Assembly (NCBI RefSeq): GCF_001895045.1
Contig: NZ_BDAM01000010.1
Coordinates: 369,297 to 433,296, forward strand
DNA length: 64,000 nt
Source of the DNA: Rhodococcus coprophilus NBRC 100603
GTDB taxonomy: Bacteria > Actinomycetota > Actinomycetes > Mycobacteriales > Mycobacteriaceae
Direction: 5' to 3'
In this document: piece by piece, positions 8,605-17,052 of the stretch
Layout: each line of letters opens with the position of its first letter
Numbering within the stretch: the stretch's first letter is position 1
Notes under the pieces: model-generated
Database searches by the model: none
The model's input: only the letters and a program-made list of their open reading frames with translations
Told to the model about the DNA's origin: nothing
Made by a program: the position numbers and the translations under genes

Positions 8605-10575
8605 ATGACCATCGCCCCACATTCGGAGATCCGCTCCGGCATCGACCTCGAATACGTCGACCAGCACGTTCGGCCGCAGGACGACCTGTTCGAGCACGTC
8701 AGCGGGCGGTGGCTCGCCGAACACGAGATTCCGGCCGACCGCGCTCTGGACGGTGCGTTCCGCACGCTCGCCGACAAAGCCGAAGCCGACGTCCGCTCGA
8801 TCATCGAGGACGCCGCGGCGTCCGGCGGTGAACCCGGCACCGACGCCCAGAAGATCGGTGATCTGTTCGCGAGTTTCATGGATACCGACACCATCGAGGC
8901 TGCGGGCCTCGCTCCGATCTCCGGCGAACTCGCGGCCGTGGCCGGGGCACCCGACCGGAATGCCCTCGCGTCGGTGCTGGGTGCGTTGCAGCGGGTCGGT
9001 GTCAGCGGTGCGCTCCTGCACTACGTCGACACCGACTCGAAGAATTCGCAGCGCTACCTGATGCATGTGGCGCAGGGCGGGCTCGGTCTTCCGGACGAGT
9101 CGTACTACCGGGAGGAGCGTTACGCCGACATTCGTGGTTCGTACACCGAGCACATCGGCCGCATGTTCTCCCTCGCCGGCCTCGACCTCGATCCGGCGCG
9201 GGTGCTGGCGCTGGAGACCAAGCTCGCGGCCGGGCACTGGGACGTCGTCAAACGCCGCGACGCCGACCTGACGTACAACCTGGTCACCCTGGATTCGCTG
9301 ATCGCCGACCGGCCGCAATTCGATTGGACGGGCTGGATCACCGCGACAGGCGCGAGTACCGAGCAGTGGGCGGAGGTCGTGGTCAGGCAGCCCAGCTTCC
9401 TCGACGTATTCGCGCAGGTGTGGGCCGACGAATCCCTCGAGGATTGGAAGGCGTGGGCGTCGTGGCGGGTGTTGCGGGCACGCGCGCCGTATCTCACCTC
9501 GGCGATCGTCGATGAGAACTTCGCGTTCTACGGACGTGAACTCACCGGCGCACAGGAGATTCGCGCTCGCTGGAAGCGAGGGGTGTCGCTGGTGCAGGAC
9601 CTGCTCGGCGAGGCGGTCGGCAGGATCTACGTCGAGCGGCACTTTCCGGCCGAGGCGAAGACCCGGATGCAGGTGCTGGTCGAGAACCTCAAGGAGGCCT
9701 ACCGCCAGAGCATCACCGGCCTCGAGTGGATGAGCCCGCAGACGCGCGAGGCGGCACTGCGCAAACTCGACAAGTTCACGCCCAAGGTCGGATACCCGGA
9801 CAGGTGGCGCGACTACTCGGCGGTCACCGTCACCGCCGGCGACCTCGTCGGCAACTACCGCAGCGGATACGCCGCGGAGTACGACCGTGATCTCGCCAAG
9901 CTGGGAGGCCCGGTCGATCGCGACGAGTGGTTCATGACGCCGCAGACGGTGAACGCGTACTACAACCCCGGAATGAACGAGATCGTTTTCCCCGCAGCGA
10001 TTCTCCAGCCGCCGTTCTTCGACCTCCACGCCGACGACGCCGCCAACTACGGTGGAATCGGCGCGGTGATCGGGCACGAGATCGGCCACGGATTCGACGA
10101 CCAGGGCGCCAAGTACGACGGCGACGGGAACCTGGAGAACTGGTGGACCGATTCGGACCGTGAGGAATTCGGGAAGCGCACGGCACAACTCATCGCGCAG
10201 TACGACGATTTCGAGCCGAAGGCGCTGCCCGGGCATCACGTCAACGGAAGTTTCACGATCGGCGAGAACATCGGCGACCTCGGCGGCCTCTCCATTGCGT
10301 TGAAGGCGTACTCGATCGCCCTCGACGGCCGGCCGGCACCGGTAATCGACGGGCTCACCGGGTTGCAGCGGGTGTTCTTCGGCTGGGCCCAGGTGTGGCG
10401 CACCAAGGTTCGCGACGAGGAGGCTCTCCGTCGGCTTGCCGTCGATCCGCACTCGCCGCCGGAGTTCCGGTGCAACGGGGTCGTCCGGAACATCGACGAG
10501 TTCTACGAGGCGTTCGATGTGCGCGAGACCGACGCTCTGTACCTCGAACCGTCGGAGCGCGTGAAGATCTGGTGA
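8605..10575 (+). CDS. M13-family zinc metallopeptidase (neprilysin/PepO-like)
   Basis: 656-residue neutral endopeptidase-type zinc peptidase. Family marks in order: NAYYNP (about 449), the zinc site HEIGH (about 491-495), GENIGDLGG carrying the third zinc-ligand Glu (about 552), and the C-terminal short motif ending KIW. No signal peptide or membrane anchor is seen, unlike eukaryotic homologues, so it is probably cytosolic. ATG 8605 is preferred because AAGGA at 8592-8596 sits at good spacing; an ATG at 8596 is the alternative. It is transcribed divergently from the serine hydrolase. Confidence 0.95.
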   Translation: MTIAPHSEIRSGIDLEYVDQHVRPQDDLFEHVSGRWLAEHEIPADRALDGAFRTLADKAEADVRSIIEDAAASGGEPGTDAQKIGDLFASFMDTDTIEAAGLAPISGELAAVAGAPDRNALASVLGALQRVGVSGALLHYVDTDSKNSQRYLMHVAQGGLGLPDESYYREERYADIRGSYTEHIGRMFSLAGLDLDPARVLALETKLAAGHWDVVKRRDADLTYNLVTLDSLIADRPQFDWTGWITATGASTEQWAEVVVRQPSFLDVFAQVWADESLEDWKAWASWRVLRARAPYLTSAIVDENFAFYGRELTGAQEIRARWKRGVSLVQDLLGEAVGRIYVERHFPAEAKTRMQVLVENLKEAYRQSITGLEWMSPQTREAALRKLDKFTPKVGYPDRWRDYSAVTVTAGDLVGNYRSGYAAEYDRDLAKLGGPVDRDEWFMTPQTVNAYYNPGMNEIVFPAAILQPPFFDLHADDAANYGGIGAVIGHEIGHGFDDQGAKYDGDGNLENWWTDSDREEFGKRTAQLIAQYDDFEPKALPGHHVNGSFTIGENIGDLGGLSIALKAYSIALDGRPAPVIDGLTGLQRVFFGWAQVWRTKVRDEEALRRLAVDPHSPPEFRCNGVVRNIDEFYEAFDVRETDALYLEPSERVKIW

Positions 10576-10582
10576 TCGATGC

Positions 10583-10621
10583 CGAACGCCCCCACATCCG
10601 GAAAGGACGTGGGGGCGTTCG
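10583..10621. terminator. Bidirectional hairpin between M13 and M23 peptidase genes
   Basis: CGAACGCCCCCAC pairs perfectly with GTGGGGGCGTTCG (13-bp stem, 13-nt loop) eight bases after the M13 stop. The facing M23 gene stops at 10643, so this GC-rich hairpin probably ends both transcripts. There is no U-tract. Confidence 0.7.
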
Positions 10622-10642
10622 TGGATTCAGGTCCTGGCTGTA

Positions 10643-11437
10643 TCAGCCCAGGTGCGAGCCGGGCACCGGGACACCGCGCGCGTGGAACCACGGGATCGGG
10701 TCCGTCTTGACGCCGTTGGGCAGCCACACCTCGTAGTGGAGGTGCGGTCCGGTGGACTGGCCCCGGTTGCCCATCGTGGCGATGATCTCGCCGGCGCGCA
10801 CGTGCTGACCGACCGTGACCAGCGACTGGTCGATGTGCCCGAACACGCCGATCGTGCCGTCGTCCTGCGCGATCCGCACCCACAGGCCGAAGCCCGTCGC
10901 CGGGCCGGATTCGATCACGACGCCGTCGGTGACGGAGACGATGGGAGTTCCGATCGAGTTGGCGATGTCGATGCCGTTGTGGTTGGTGCCCCAGCGTGCG
11001 CCGAAACCGGAGGTGAGCGTTCCCGCGGCAGGGAATGCCAGGGCGGGGCGCCGCGCCGCTTCTTCGCGAGCCAGCCGATCGGCTTCTTCCCGCGCGATGC
11101 GCTCGGCTTCCGCATGCATTGCGGCGATCTCGTCGGCGACGCGTTTCGCGTCGCGTTCTGCCGCGCGCTGCAACTTCCCGGCGTAGTCGGCCGATTCGAG
11201 CCCGGCGACTTTCAGTACCTGCGGTGCGGTGGACAGGACGGTCGCACCGGCGCCCGTCCACGCCGGACGGATTTCCATGCCGTCGGGTCCGTCTGCTGCG
11301 CTTGCAGCCGTGGTTCCGCCTGCCGTGACGGCACCGGTCACGATGACCACGGCCGCCCAGCGGCCGACACGTGCAGCCTTGGAGGGCCCGTGCGGTGCAC
11401 GGGCACTGTGGTCGCGATGTTCCGATGTGTGTGACAA
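10643..11437 (-). CDS. Secreted M23 (LytM) peptidoglycan endopeptidase
   Basis: 264-residue exported murein hydrolase. The N-terminus has Arg/Lys-rich and hydrophobic stretches (about 24-45) and an ASA-AD cleavage site near 47-48. A charged Ala/Glu/Arg-rich coiled-coil-like helix spans about 84-130. The M23 domain follows, with HNGID (zinc His153, Asp157) and HLH (His232, His234), so all expected zinc and catalytic positions are present. The start is a TTG at 11437; no ATG or GTG suits the signal peptide, and AAAGGGA lies upstream. Likely role: cleavage of peptide cross-links in the cell wall. It has its own long leader. Confidence 0.92.
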   Translation of the reverse strand: MSHTSEHRDHSARAPHGPSKAARVGRWAAVVIVTGAVTAGGTTAASAADGPDGMEIRPAWTGAGATVLSTAPQVLKVAGLESADYAGKLQRAAERDAKRVADEIAAMHAEAERIAREEADRLAREEAARRPALAFPAAGTLTSGFGARWGTNHNGIDIANSIGTPIVSVTDGVVIESGPATGFGLWVRIAQDDGTIGVFGHIDQSLVTVGQHVRAGEIIATMGNRGQSTGPHLHYEVWLPNGVKTDPIPWFHARGVPVPGSHLG

Positions 11438-11447
11438 AGCAGAGATC

Positions 11448-11550
11448 CCTTTGGCTCGTCCCCCGATAACGAACTGATTACGACAGCATCACGATAACGC
11501 TGGAATCGGGGTTTTACGGCGTGGCGTCTTGACACGTTCGTTGCCAAAGG
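11448..11550 (-). other. Possible structured 5' leader of the M23 gene
   Basis: In the 222-bp gap upstream of the M23 start, CCTTTGGC (11448-11455) and GCCAAAGG (11543-11550) are perfect complements. They would close an ~87-nt loop just before the ribosome binding site. Cell-wall hydrolase genes in actinobacteria often have cis-regulatory leaders, but I could not match the ydaO c-di-AMP riboswitch consensus. The RNA class is unassigned. Confidence 0.25.
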
Positions 11551-11659
11551 TGGTTCAGATTACGAATTCGGTATCTCTCGAGTCACAGGAACCTCACACG
11601 GTTCGCGAGGTCTCGGAAGTTTTCGGGGAAAAGTGACCGGAATCACGCAATGCGCGGTT

Positions 11660-12376
11660 TCAGCGACCCCGATTCATCACCTTCTCGGCTGCTTCCCAGT
11701 GGGCGTCGGCCACCCATAGTCGGGCGAAGGCGTCCACGGCCTCGGCGGGGGTCGCCCCGTTCATGACCCGTTTGATCGACGCCGACGACCCGTTGGCGAG
11801 CGATCGGCCGAGCGCACGCCACCCCTCGTCGAACGCCTCCCGGGGCAGAACGCGGTCGACGAGGCCGATGCGCTCGGCCTCCTCCGCGCGCAGAATCGTG
11901 CCGGCACCCGCCAGCATCAGGCCGCGCCCGCGACCCACCAGAGCGGCGAGCCGCTCGGCGCCTCCCCACGCAGGCATGATGGCGAGCGAGGACTGGTTGA
12001 AGCCGATCCTGATATCGGAAGCGGCGATCCGGATATCCGCGGCGACCGCGACCTCCGCTCCCCCGCCGAGCGCATGCCCGTTGAGTGCTGCAACGACGGG
12101 TGCCGGAAACTCGGCGATGCGATCGCAGATCGCGCGCATCCGGCGCGCCATGTCGGCGGCCTCCTCATGGGTCCGGAGCTTGGCCAGTTCCTTCAGATCA
12201 CCGCCGGAGACGAATGCCTTGTCGCCGGCGCCCCGGATCACCAGCGCGCGCGCACCTGCCGCGGCGTCGAGCACCTTCTCGAGTTGATCCATGGTCTCGG
12301 GGGCTATCGCATTGCGAGCGTGGGGGCGATCGATCGTGACGATCGCCAGTCCGTCTTCGACTTCGAGGTCGACCAT
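11660..12376 (-). CDS. Crotonase-family protein (enoyl-CoA hydratase/isomerase)
   Basis: 238-residue crotonase-fold protein. The substrate-binding GGDLKELAK and NGHALGGGAEVAVAAD segments are clear. The first catalytic Glu (GGGAEV) is kept, but the second position, normally PE in PEI, reads QSS within FNQSSLAIMPAWGG. It may therefore act as an isomerase or on an unusual substrate. Met at 12376 (MVDLEVEDG) is chosen; an ATG 17 codons upstream would overlap the operator region. It is divergent from the AliA-like ligase, with paired palindromes between them. Confidence 0.88.
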   Translation of the reverse strand: MVDLEVEDGLAIVTIDRPHARNAIAPETMDQLEKVLDAAAGARALVIRGAGDKAFVSGGDLKELAKLRTHEEAADMARRMRAICDRIAEFPAPVVAALNGHALGGGAEVAVAADIRIAASDIRIGFNQSSLAIMPAWGGAERLAALVGRGRGLMLAGAGTILRAEEAERIGLVDRVLPREAFDEGWRALGRSLANGSSASIKRVMNGATPAEAVDAFARLWVADAHWEAAEKVMNRGR

Positions 12377-12394
12377 AGGTTTGTTCTCCGAATT

Positions 12395-12431
12395 GATATT
12401 GGAATTCTGGAATTTGGAGAATAACATGCTC
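12395..12431. promoter_or_regulatory. Paired palindromic operator (GAGAAT-N3-ATTCTC family)
   Basis: Two related 15-mers lie 22 bp apart: GATATTGGAATTCTG (12395-12409, 9 of 12 consensus bases) and GAGAATAACATGCTC (12417-12431, 11 of 12). The second overlaps the ATG of the AliA-like ligase, and both lie in the gap to the divergent crotonase. A further long-armed repeat, TTCTCCGAATT/AATTTGGAGAA, spans 12384-12421. Same motif as at 14050, 29450, 29613, 39747, 51912, 63257 and 63458. Confidence 0.55.
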
Positions 12432-14057
12432 GCATATGCCTCAGCCGACTCCGAAGCGCTGCGACGCAGGGCGGAGCGGTCTCACCCCTCTGACCTTGGA
12501 GCTCCCACGATGCGGCAGTTGCCCCCCGAATTGGTCGAACGCTACGAGAACGAAGGCTGGTGGACGCGCGACACGATCGGCGACATGCTGGCCCGCGGGT
12601 TGAAGGCCGCCCCCGACATCGAATTCCGGGTGCACTCCGAGGTACGGCCCTGGTCGGGGACCGTCGGAGACGTCGAAGTCGTCGCGCGACGCCTCGCGGC
12701 GGGCCTACGGCGACGCGGCGTCGGCGCGGGCGATGTGGTGGCGTTCCAGCTGCCGAACTGGATGGAGGCCGCGGCCGTCTTCTGGGCGACTTCCTTCCTC
12801 GGCGCGACGGTGGTGCCCATCGTGCACTTCTACGGACGCAAAGAACTCGGGTTCATCCTCCGCGAGGCATCCCCGAAGGTCTTCGTGTGTGCCGAGCGGT
12901 TCGGGTACACCGAATACCACCCCGACCTGTGCGCCGACATTCCGATCGTCGGTGTGGTCGGACGGGATTTCGACGACCTGCTCGACGACGAACCGTTCGA
13001 AGGTGTCCTGCCCACGGATCCCGCTGCGCCGGCGCTGCTGGCCTTCACGTCCGGCACGACGAGCGACCCCAAGGGTGTCGTGCACAGCCACCGGACCCTC
13101 GGGTTCGAGACCCGGCAACTCGTCGCTCGCTACCCTGCCGATCGCGGCACGCAGCTCACCGGCGCACCCGTCGGTCACTTCATCGGCATGGTCAACGCGT
13201 TTCTGATCCCTCTCCTCGACAACAGCCCCATCAACCTGCTCGACGTCTGGAACCCTGCCCGGGCGATCGAACTCATGGAGAGCGACGGCCTCGTAATCGG
13301 TGGTGGCGCGACGTATTTCATCACCAGCCTTCTCGATCACCCCGACTTCGACGAGTCCCGCCACCTGCAGTACATGAAGTACGCGGGCCTGGGCGGGTCG
13401 ACCGTTCCCGCTGCGGTGACCCGCAGGCTCGACTCGCTCGGCATCACGGTCTTCCGGGCGTACGGGAGCACCGAGCATCCGTCGATCACGAGTTCGCTGG
13501 TCACCCACCCCGCCGACAAGCGCCTCTTCACCGACGGGTGCGTCTCGCCCGGAGTCGAGATCCGCCTGACCGAGGACGGCGAGATCCTCAGCCGCGGCCC
13601 GGACCTGTGCATGGGCTACACCGACCCCGAACTCACCGCCCGCATGTTCGACGAGGACGGGTGGTACCACACGGGCGACATCGGTGTGCTCGACGACGAC
13701 GGCTTCCTGACCATCACCGACCGCAAGGCAGATTTCATCATCCGGGGTGGCGAGAACATCAGCGCTCTCGAGGTGGAAGAAATCCTGCTGACACTTCCGT
13801 CGGTCGCGGAGGCTGCGGTCGTCTCCGCCCCGGACGAGCGCCTGGGTGAGCACGCCGCGGCGGTTCTGAGGCTGCATCCGGGGCACGCGATGCCCACGCT
13901 CGACGAGGTGCGCGAACACTTCCGGGCGTCCGGTGTCGCGAAGCAAAAGTGGCCCGAGGAACTGCACGAAGTGACGGAGTTTCCCCGCACCGCGAGCGGC
14001 AAGATTCAGAAGTTCCGGGTGCGGGGGGATATTGCGGCCTCCCGCGGAAGAGAATAG
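12426..14057 (+). CDS. AMP-dependent CoA ligase, cyclohexanecarboxylate-CoA ligase (AliA)-like
   Basis: 543-residue adenylate-forming ligase. The P-loop FTSGTTSDPKG is near residue 210-220, the YGSTE adenine-binding motif follows, and HTGDIGVL and the catalytic-Lys motif RTASGKIQKF close the protein. The N-terminal PPELVERYENEGWW resembles AliA/BadA-type cyclic-acid ligases, so an alicyclic or branched acid is a reasonable guess. ATG 12426 is supported by GGAGA five bases upstream. The 15-bp operator overlaps this start, giving a direct way to repress it. An amidohydrolase starts 28 bases after its stop. Confidence 0.9.
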   Translation: MLAYASADSEALRRRAERSHPSDLGAPTMRQLPPELVERYENEGWWTRDTIGDMLARGLKAAPDIEFRVHSEVRPWSGTVGDVEVVARRLAAGLRRRGVGAGDVVAFQLPNWMEAAAVFWATSFLGATVVPIVHFYGRKELGFILREASPKVFVCAERFGYTEYHPDLCADIPIVGVVGRDFDDLLDDEPFEGVLPTDPAAPALLAFTSGTTSDPKGVVHSHRTLGFETRQLVARYPADRGTQLTGAPVGHFIGMVNAFLIPLLDNSPINLLDVWNPARAIELMESDGLVIGGGATYFITSLLDHPDFDESRHLQYMKYAGLGGSTVPAAVTRRLDSLGITVFRAYGSTEHPSITSSLVTHPADKRLFTDGCVSPGVEIRLTEDGEILSRGPDLCMGYTDPELTARMFDEDGWYHTGDIGVLDDDGFLTITDRKADFIIRGGENISALEVEEILLTLPSVAEAAVVSAPDERLGEHAAAVLRLHPGHAMPTLDEVREHFRASGVAKQKWPEELHEVTEFPRTASGKIQKFRVRGDIAASRGRE

Positions 14058-14064
14058 TATTCTC
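14050..14064. promoter_or_regulatory. Perfect operator palindrome GAGAAT-N3-ATTCTC
   Basis: GAGAATAGTATTCTC is an exact copy of the recurring 15-bp palindrome. It overlaps the last codons of the AliA-like ligase and ends 21 bases before the amidohydrolase ATG, just before its AGGAGAAGGAGG ribosome binding site. Confidence 0.6.
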
Positions 14065-14085
14065 ACAACAGGAGAAGGAGGATCT

Positions 14086-15267
14086 ATGTCACCGAAAGAA
14101 TTGCCGTATCCGCTGTTCGATGCGGACAACCACCTGTACGAGACCGAGGAAGCCCTCACCAAGTTCCTGCCGGAGAAGTACAAGGGCGCCATCAAGTACG
14201 TGCAGGTCGACGGCCGCACGAAGATCGCGATCCGCAACCAGATCAGCGAGTACATCCCCAACCCCACCTTCGAGGTGGTCGCTCGTCCCGGAGCGATGGA
14301 GGACTACTTCAAGAACGGCAATCCCGAGGGCAAGAGCAAGCGGGAGATCTTCGGCAAGCCGATGAAGTCGATCGACGCCTTCCGTGAACCGGCCGCGCGT
14401 CTCGAGCTCATGGACGAACTCCAGATCGACCGCACCCTCATGTTTCCGACGTTGGCGAGCCTCGTCGAAGAGCGGATGCGCGACAACCCGGAGCTGATCC
14501 ACGCCGTCGTCCACTCGCTCAACCAGTGGCTGTACGAGACCTGGGGCTTCAACTACAAGGACCGCATCTTCACCGTCCCTGTCATCAGCCTGCCCATCGT
14601 CGACAAGGCGATCGAAGAGCTGGAGTGGTGTGTCGAGCGCGGCGCCAAGGCGATCCTCGTCCGGCCGGCCCCCGTTCCGGGATTCAAGGGTCCGCGTTCG
14701 TTCGCACTTCCGGAGTTCGATCCGTTCTGGAAGCGCGTCGTCGAATTGGACGTCCTGGTCACCCAGCACTCGTCCGACAGCGGTTACGCCCGGTACAACC
14801 AGGAGTGGGACGGCACCGGCGACGAAATGCTGCCGTTCGTCACCAACGCATTCCGCATGGTCAGCGAATGGCGTCCGATCCAGGACGCCGTTGCATCCTG
14901 GGTGTGCCACGGCGCGTTGTTCCGCTTCCCCGAGCTGCGGATCGCGGTCATCGAGAACGGTGCCTCCTGGCTGCCGCACGTGCTGCAGACCCTCGGAGAC
15001 ACGTTCAAGAAGGCTCCCGAGGGCTTCGGCATGCAGGATCCCGTCGCGGCCGTCAAGAAGAGCATCTACGTCAGCCCCTTCTGGGAAGAGGACTTCAGCA
15101 AGCTGACGGCTCTCATCGGCGCCGACCACGTCCTCTTCGGCTCGGACTACCCCCACCCCGAGGGCCTGGCCGAACCGACCAGCTACATCGACCACATCCA
15201 GCATCTCCCGCTGGAGGATCAGAAGCTGGTCATGGGCGGCAACCTCGCGAGGCTGCTGAAGGTATGA
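14086..15267 (+). CDS. Amidohydrolase family 2 (metal-dependent hydrolase/decarboxylase-like)
   Basis: 393-residue TIM-barrel amidohydrolase-2 protein. The N-terminal metal site reads DADNHLYE rather than the common DxH, and the C-terminal FGSDYPHPEG carries the late metal/catalytic Asp. Members of the family include decarboxylases (ACMSD, gamma-resorcylate) and C-C or amide hydrolases. ATG 14086 is chosen because a very strong AGGAGAAGGAGG lies just upstream. Its stop overlaps the start of a FadD3-like ligase (ATGA at 15264), so the product may feed that ligase or the two may act consecutively. Confidence 0.9.
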   Translation: MSPKELPYPLFDADNHLYETEEALTKFLPEKYKGAIKYVQVDGRTKIAIRNQISEYIPNPTFEVVARPGAMEDYFKNGNPEGKSKREIFGKPMKSIDAFREPAARLELMDELQIDRTLMFPTLASLVEERMRDNPELIHAVVHSLNQWLYETWGFNYKDRIFTVPVISLPIVDKAIEELEWCVERGAKAILVRPAPVPGFKGPRSFALPEFDPFWKRVVELDVLVTQHSSDSGYARYNQEWDGTGDEMLPFVTNAFRMVSEWRPIQDAVASWVCHGALFRFPELRIAVIENGASWLPHVLQTLGDTFKKAPEGFGMQDPVAAVKKSIYVSPFWEEDFSKLTALIGADHVLFGSDYPHPEGLAEPTSYIDHIQHLPLEDQKLVMGGNLARLLKV

Positions 15268-16691
15268 CCTGGCGGACCATCCCCGAGATGGTCCTCAGCA
15301 CGGACGACCGCTTCGGCGATGCCGAAGCGGTCGTCGACGGGGACCTGCGGATCACCTTCACCGAACTCACCGAGCGCATCCGCCGGGCCGCCGGAGCCTT
15401 CGCAGCGGCCGGCGTCGGCAAGGGTGATCGGGCCGCGATCTGGGCCCCCAACTCCGCGGAGTGGATCGTGGCGGCGTTCGGACTGCTCGCTGCGGGCGGT
15501 GTCCTCGTCCCTGTCAACACGCGCTACCGGGAAGAAGAAGCCGGTGACATCATCCGTCGCAGCGGCGCCAAGCTGGTGCTGGTCGAGAACGGCTTTCTCG
15601 ACACCGAGTTCCGCACTCCCGCAGGCATACCCACTTTCGATATCAAGTCGGACTTCCTGAGCAGTGGTAACCCCTTCGCCCGACGCTCTAGCGGCGACGA
15701 CATCGCCGACATCATGTACACCTCCGGAACCACCGGTCGCCCAAAAGGCGTGATGATGAATCACAGCCAAACCCTCCGGATGTTCTCGGAGTGGTGCGAT
15801 CTGGCCGATCTCCGCAAAGGCGACCGGTATCTGGTCGTCAACCCCTTCTTCCACATGTTCGGCTACAAAGCCGGACTCGTCGCCTCGATGATCCGGGGCG
15901 CCACCGTGTATCCCGTACCCGTCCTCGACGTCGACCGTGTTCTCGAAATCGTGGAGCGAGAACGGATCACGATGCTTCCTGGGCCACCGACGCTCTACCA
16001 GTCCCTCCTCGCAGCCCAGGGAACGCGCGATCTGTCGTCGTTGCGGGCAGCGGTCACCGGCTCGGCAGACATCCCGGTCGACCTCATCCGTCGTATCGCC
16101 GACGAACTGCCGTTCCGAACCATCATGACTGGATACGGGCTCAGCGAAGCCGGAACGGCGACCGCGTCCCGGCCGGGAGACACTTTCGAACAGATCGCGA
16201 AGACTGTCGGAACTCCTTGTGAGGGAATAGAAGTCCGCATCGCGGACGACAGCGAAGTGCTCATCCGGGGCTACAATGTCATGCAGGGTTACCTGGACGA
16301 TCCGGACGCGACGGCAGAAGCCGTCGACACCGACGGCTGGTTGCACACCGGAGATCTCGGCAGCCTGGACGAAGACGGCCGCCTGAAGATCATCGGCCGC
16401 AAAAAGGACATGTTCATCGTCGGCGGTTTCAACGCATATCCCGCGGAAATCGAGGGGTTCATGCTCGAGCACCCGGCAGTCGACCAGGTTGCCGTGATCG
16501 GCATTCCGGATCGGCGCCTCGGGCAGGTCGGAAAGGCATTCGTCGTCTCGGCGAATCCCGTGCCGGTGGAGGAACTGCTCACGTGGAGCCGGCAACGAAT
16601 GGCCGGGTTCAAGGCCCCGCGTGAGATCGAATACCTCGACGCCCTTCCGCTCAACGCGACCGGCAAGGTCGTGAAAGACCAATTGCGTTGA
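15264..16691 (+). CDS. FadD3-like AMP-dependent acyl-CoA ligase
   Basis: 475-residue adenylate-forming ligase. Motifs in order: P-loop YTSGTTGRPKG, NPFFHMFGYKAG, LPGPPTLYQSLL, TGYGLSEAG, HTGDLGSLDEDG and the C-terminal Lys motif NATGKVVKDQL. The pattern around NPFFH and PGPPTLYQSLL resembles actinobacterial FadD3, which activates the HIP ring fragment of steroids. This suggests a cyclic or polycyclic acid here, but no kstR2-type ring-degradation genes (ipdAB and others) are nearby. The ATG overlaps the amidohydrolase stop. A much longer open frame extends upstream but runs through the amidohydrolase and is not real. Confidence 0.9.
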   Translation: MTWRTIPEMVLSTDDRFGDAEAVVDGDLRITFTELTERIRRAAGAFAAAGVGKGDRAAIWAPNSAEWIVAAFGLLAAGGVLVPVNTRYREEEAGDIIRRSGAKLVLVENGFLDTEFRTPAGIPTFDIKSDFLSSGNPFARRSSGDDIADIMYTSGTTGRPKGVMMNHSQTLRMFSEWCDLADLRKGDRYLVVNPFFHMFGYKAGLVASMIRGATVYPVPVLDVDRVLEIVERERITMLPGPPTLYQSLLAAQGTRDLSSLRAAVTGSADIPVDLIRRIADELPFRTIMTGYGLSEAGTATASRPGDTFEQIAKTVGTPCEGIEVRIADDSEVLIRGYNVMQGYLDDPDATAEAVDTDGWLHTGDLGSLDEDGRLKIIGRKKDMFIVGGFNAYPAEIEGFMLEHPAVDQVAVIGIPDRRLGQVGKAFVVSANPVPVEELLTWSRQRMAGFKAPREIEYLDALPLNATGKVVKDQLR

Positions 16692-16737
16692 TACACAACG
16701 TATCGACGACACCCACGATCGAAGGAGAGACGGCGCG

Positions 16738-17028
16738 ATGACCGATGAAGCTGCGATACTTGCCTTCGCCGTTAAGTGGCGCCACTGGAACGGCGGACCC
16801 GACGAAGACATCTTCGTCACCTTCGGTATCTCCCCCGAGGACTATTTCCATCGTCTGCGCAGGCTTCTGACCAAGCATCGATGGAACCGGCTCGACCCAC
16901 AGGTACTCACCGATCTCGTCCGCATCTGCGACGACCGTCTCAGCACTGTAGATATCCGGTCCGGTGGCGACCGGATCCGGCCACGGCACGTGTCGTCCGA
17001 GCATCCCCTCAGCAAGCTCTCTGCCTGA
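16738..17028 (+). CDS. Small DUF3263-like protein
   Basis: 96-residue protein 46 bases after the FadD3-like ligase, preceded by GAAGGAGAG. The core ILAFAVKWRHWNGGPDEDI...FGISPEDYFHRLRRLL resembles DUF3263, a small actinobacterial helix-turn-helix-like domain (typically E.LAFE..W....G.KE..I...F..S...YYQ.L..L). The basic C-terminus is consistent with nucleic-acid binding. Function unknown. It converges on the MFS gene with 24 bases between the stops. Confidence 0.65.
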   Translation: MTDEAAILAFAVKWRHWNGGPDEDIFVTFGISPEDYFHRLRRLLTKHRWNRLDPQVLTDLVRICDDRLSTVDIRSGGDRIRPRHVSSEHPLSKLSA

Positions 17029-17052
17029 CACCGACCGGTCGGGTTGGCGGCA

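Noticed and set aside
8527..10452. A 641-codon open frame antisense to the M13 peptidase
   Set aside because: Arg/Val-rich shadow frame without family motifs; the sense strand has complete M13 catalytic motifs.
11438..11659. A ydaO-type c-di-AMP riboswitch before the M23 gene
   Set aside because: Only a closing helix is visible; the conserved core could not be matched by eye.
12705..14267. A 520-codon antisense open frame across the AliA-like ligase
   Set aside because: Shadow of a GC-rich gene; no motifs and it crosses the operator and the amidohydrolase start.
16686..16704. Nested small palindromes CGTTG-ATACA-CAACG and GATAC-ACAAC-GTATC at the end of the FadD3-like gene
   Set aside because: Short arms, partly inside the coding sequence, and no second copy; chance is a sufficient explanation.
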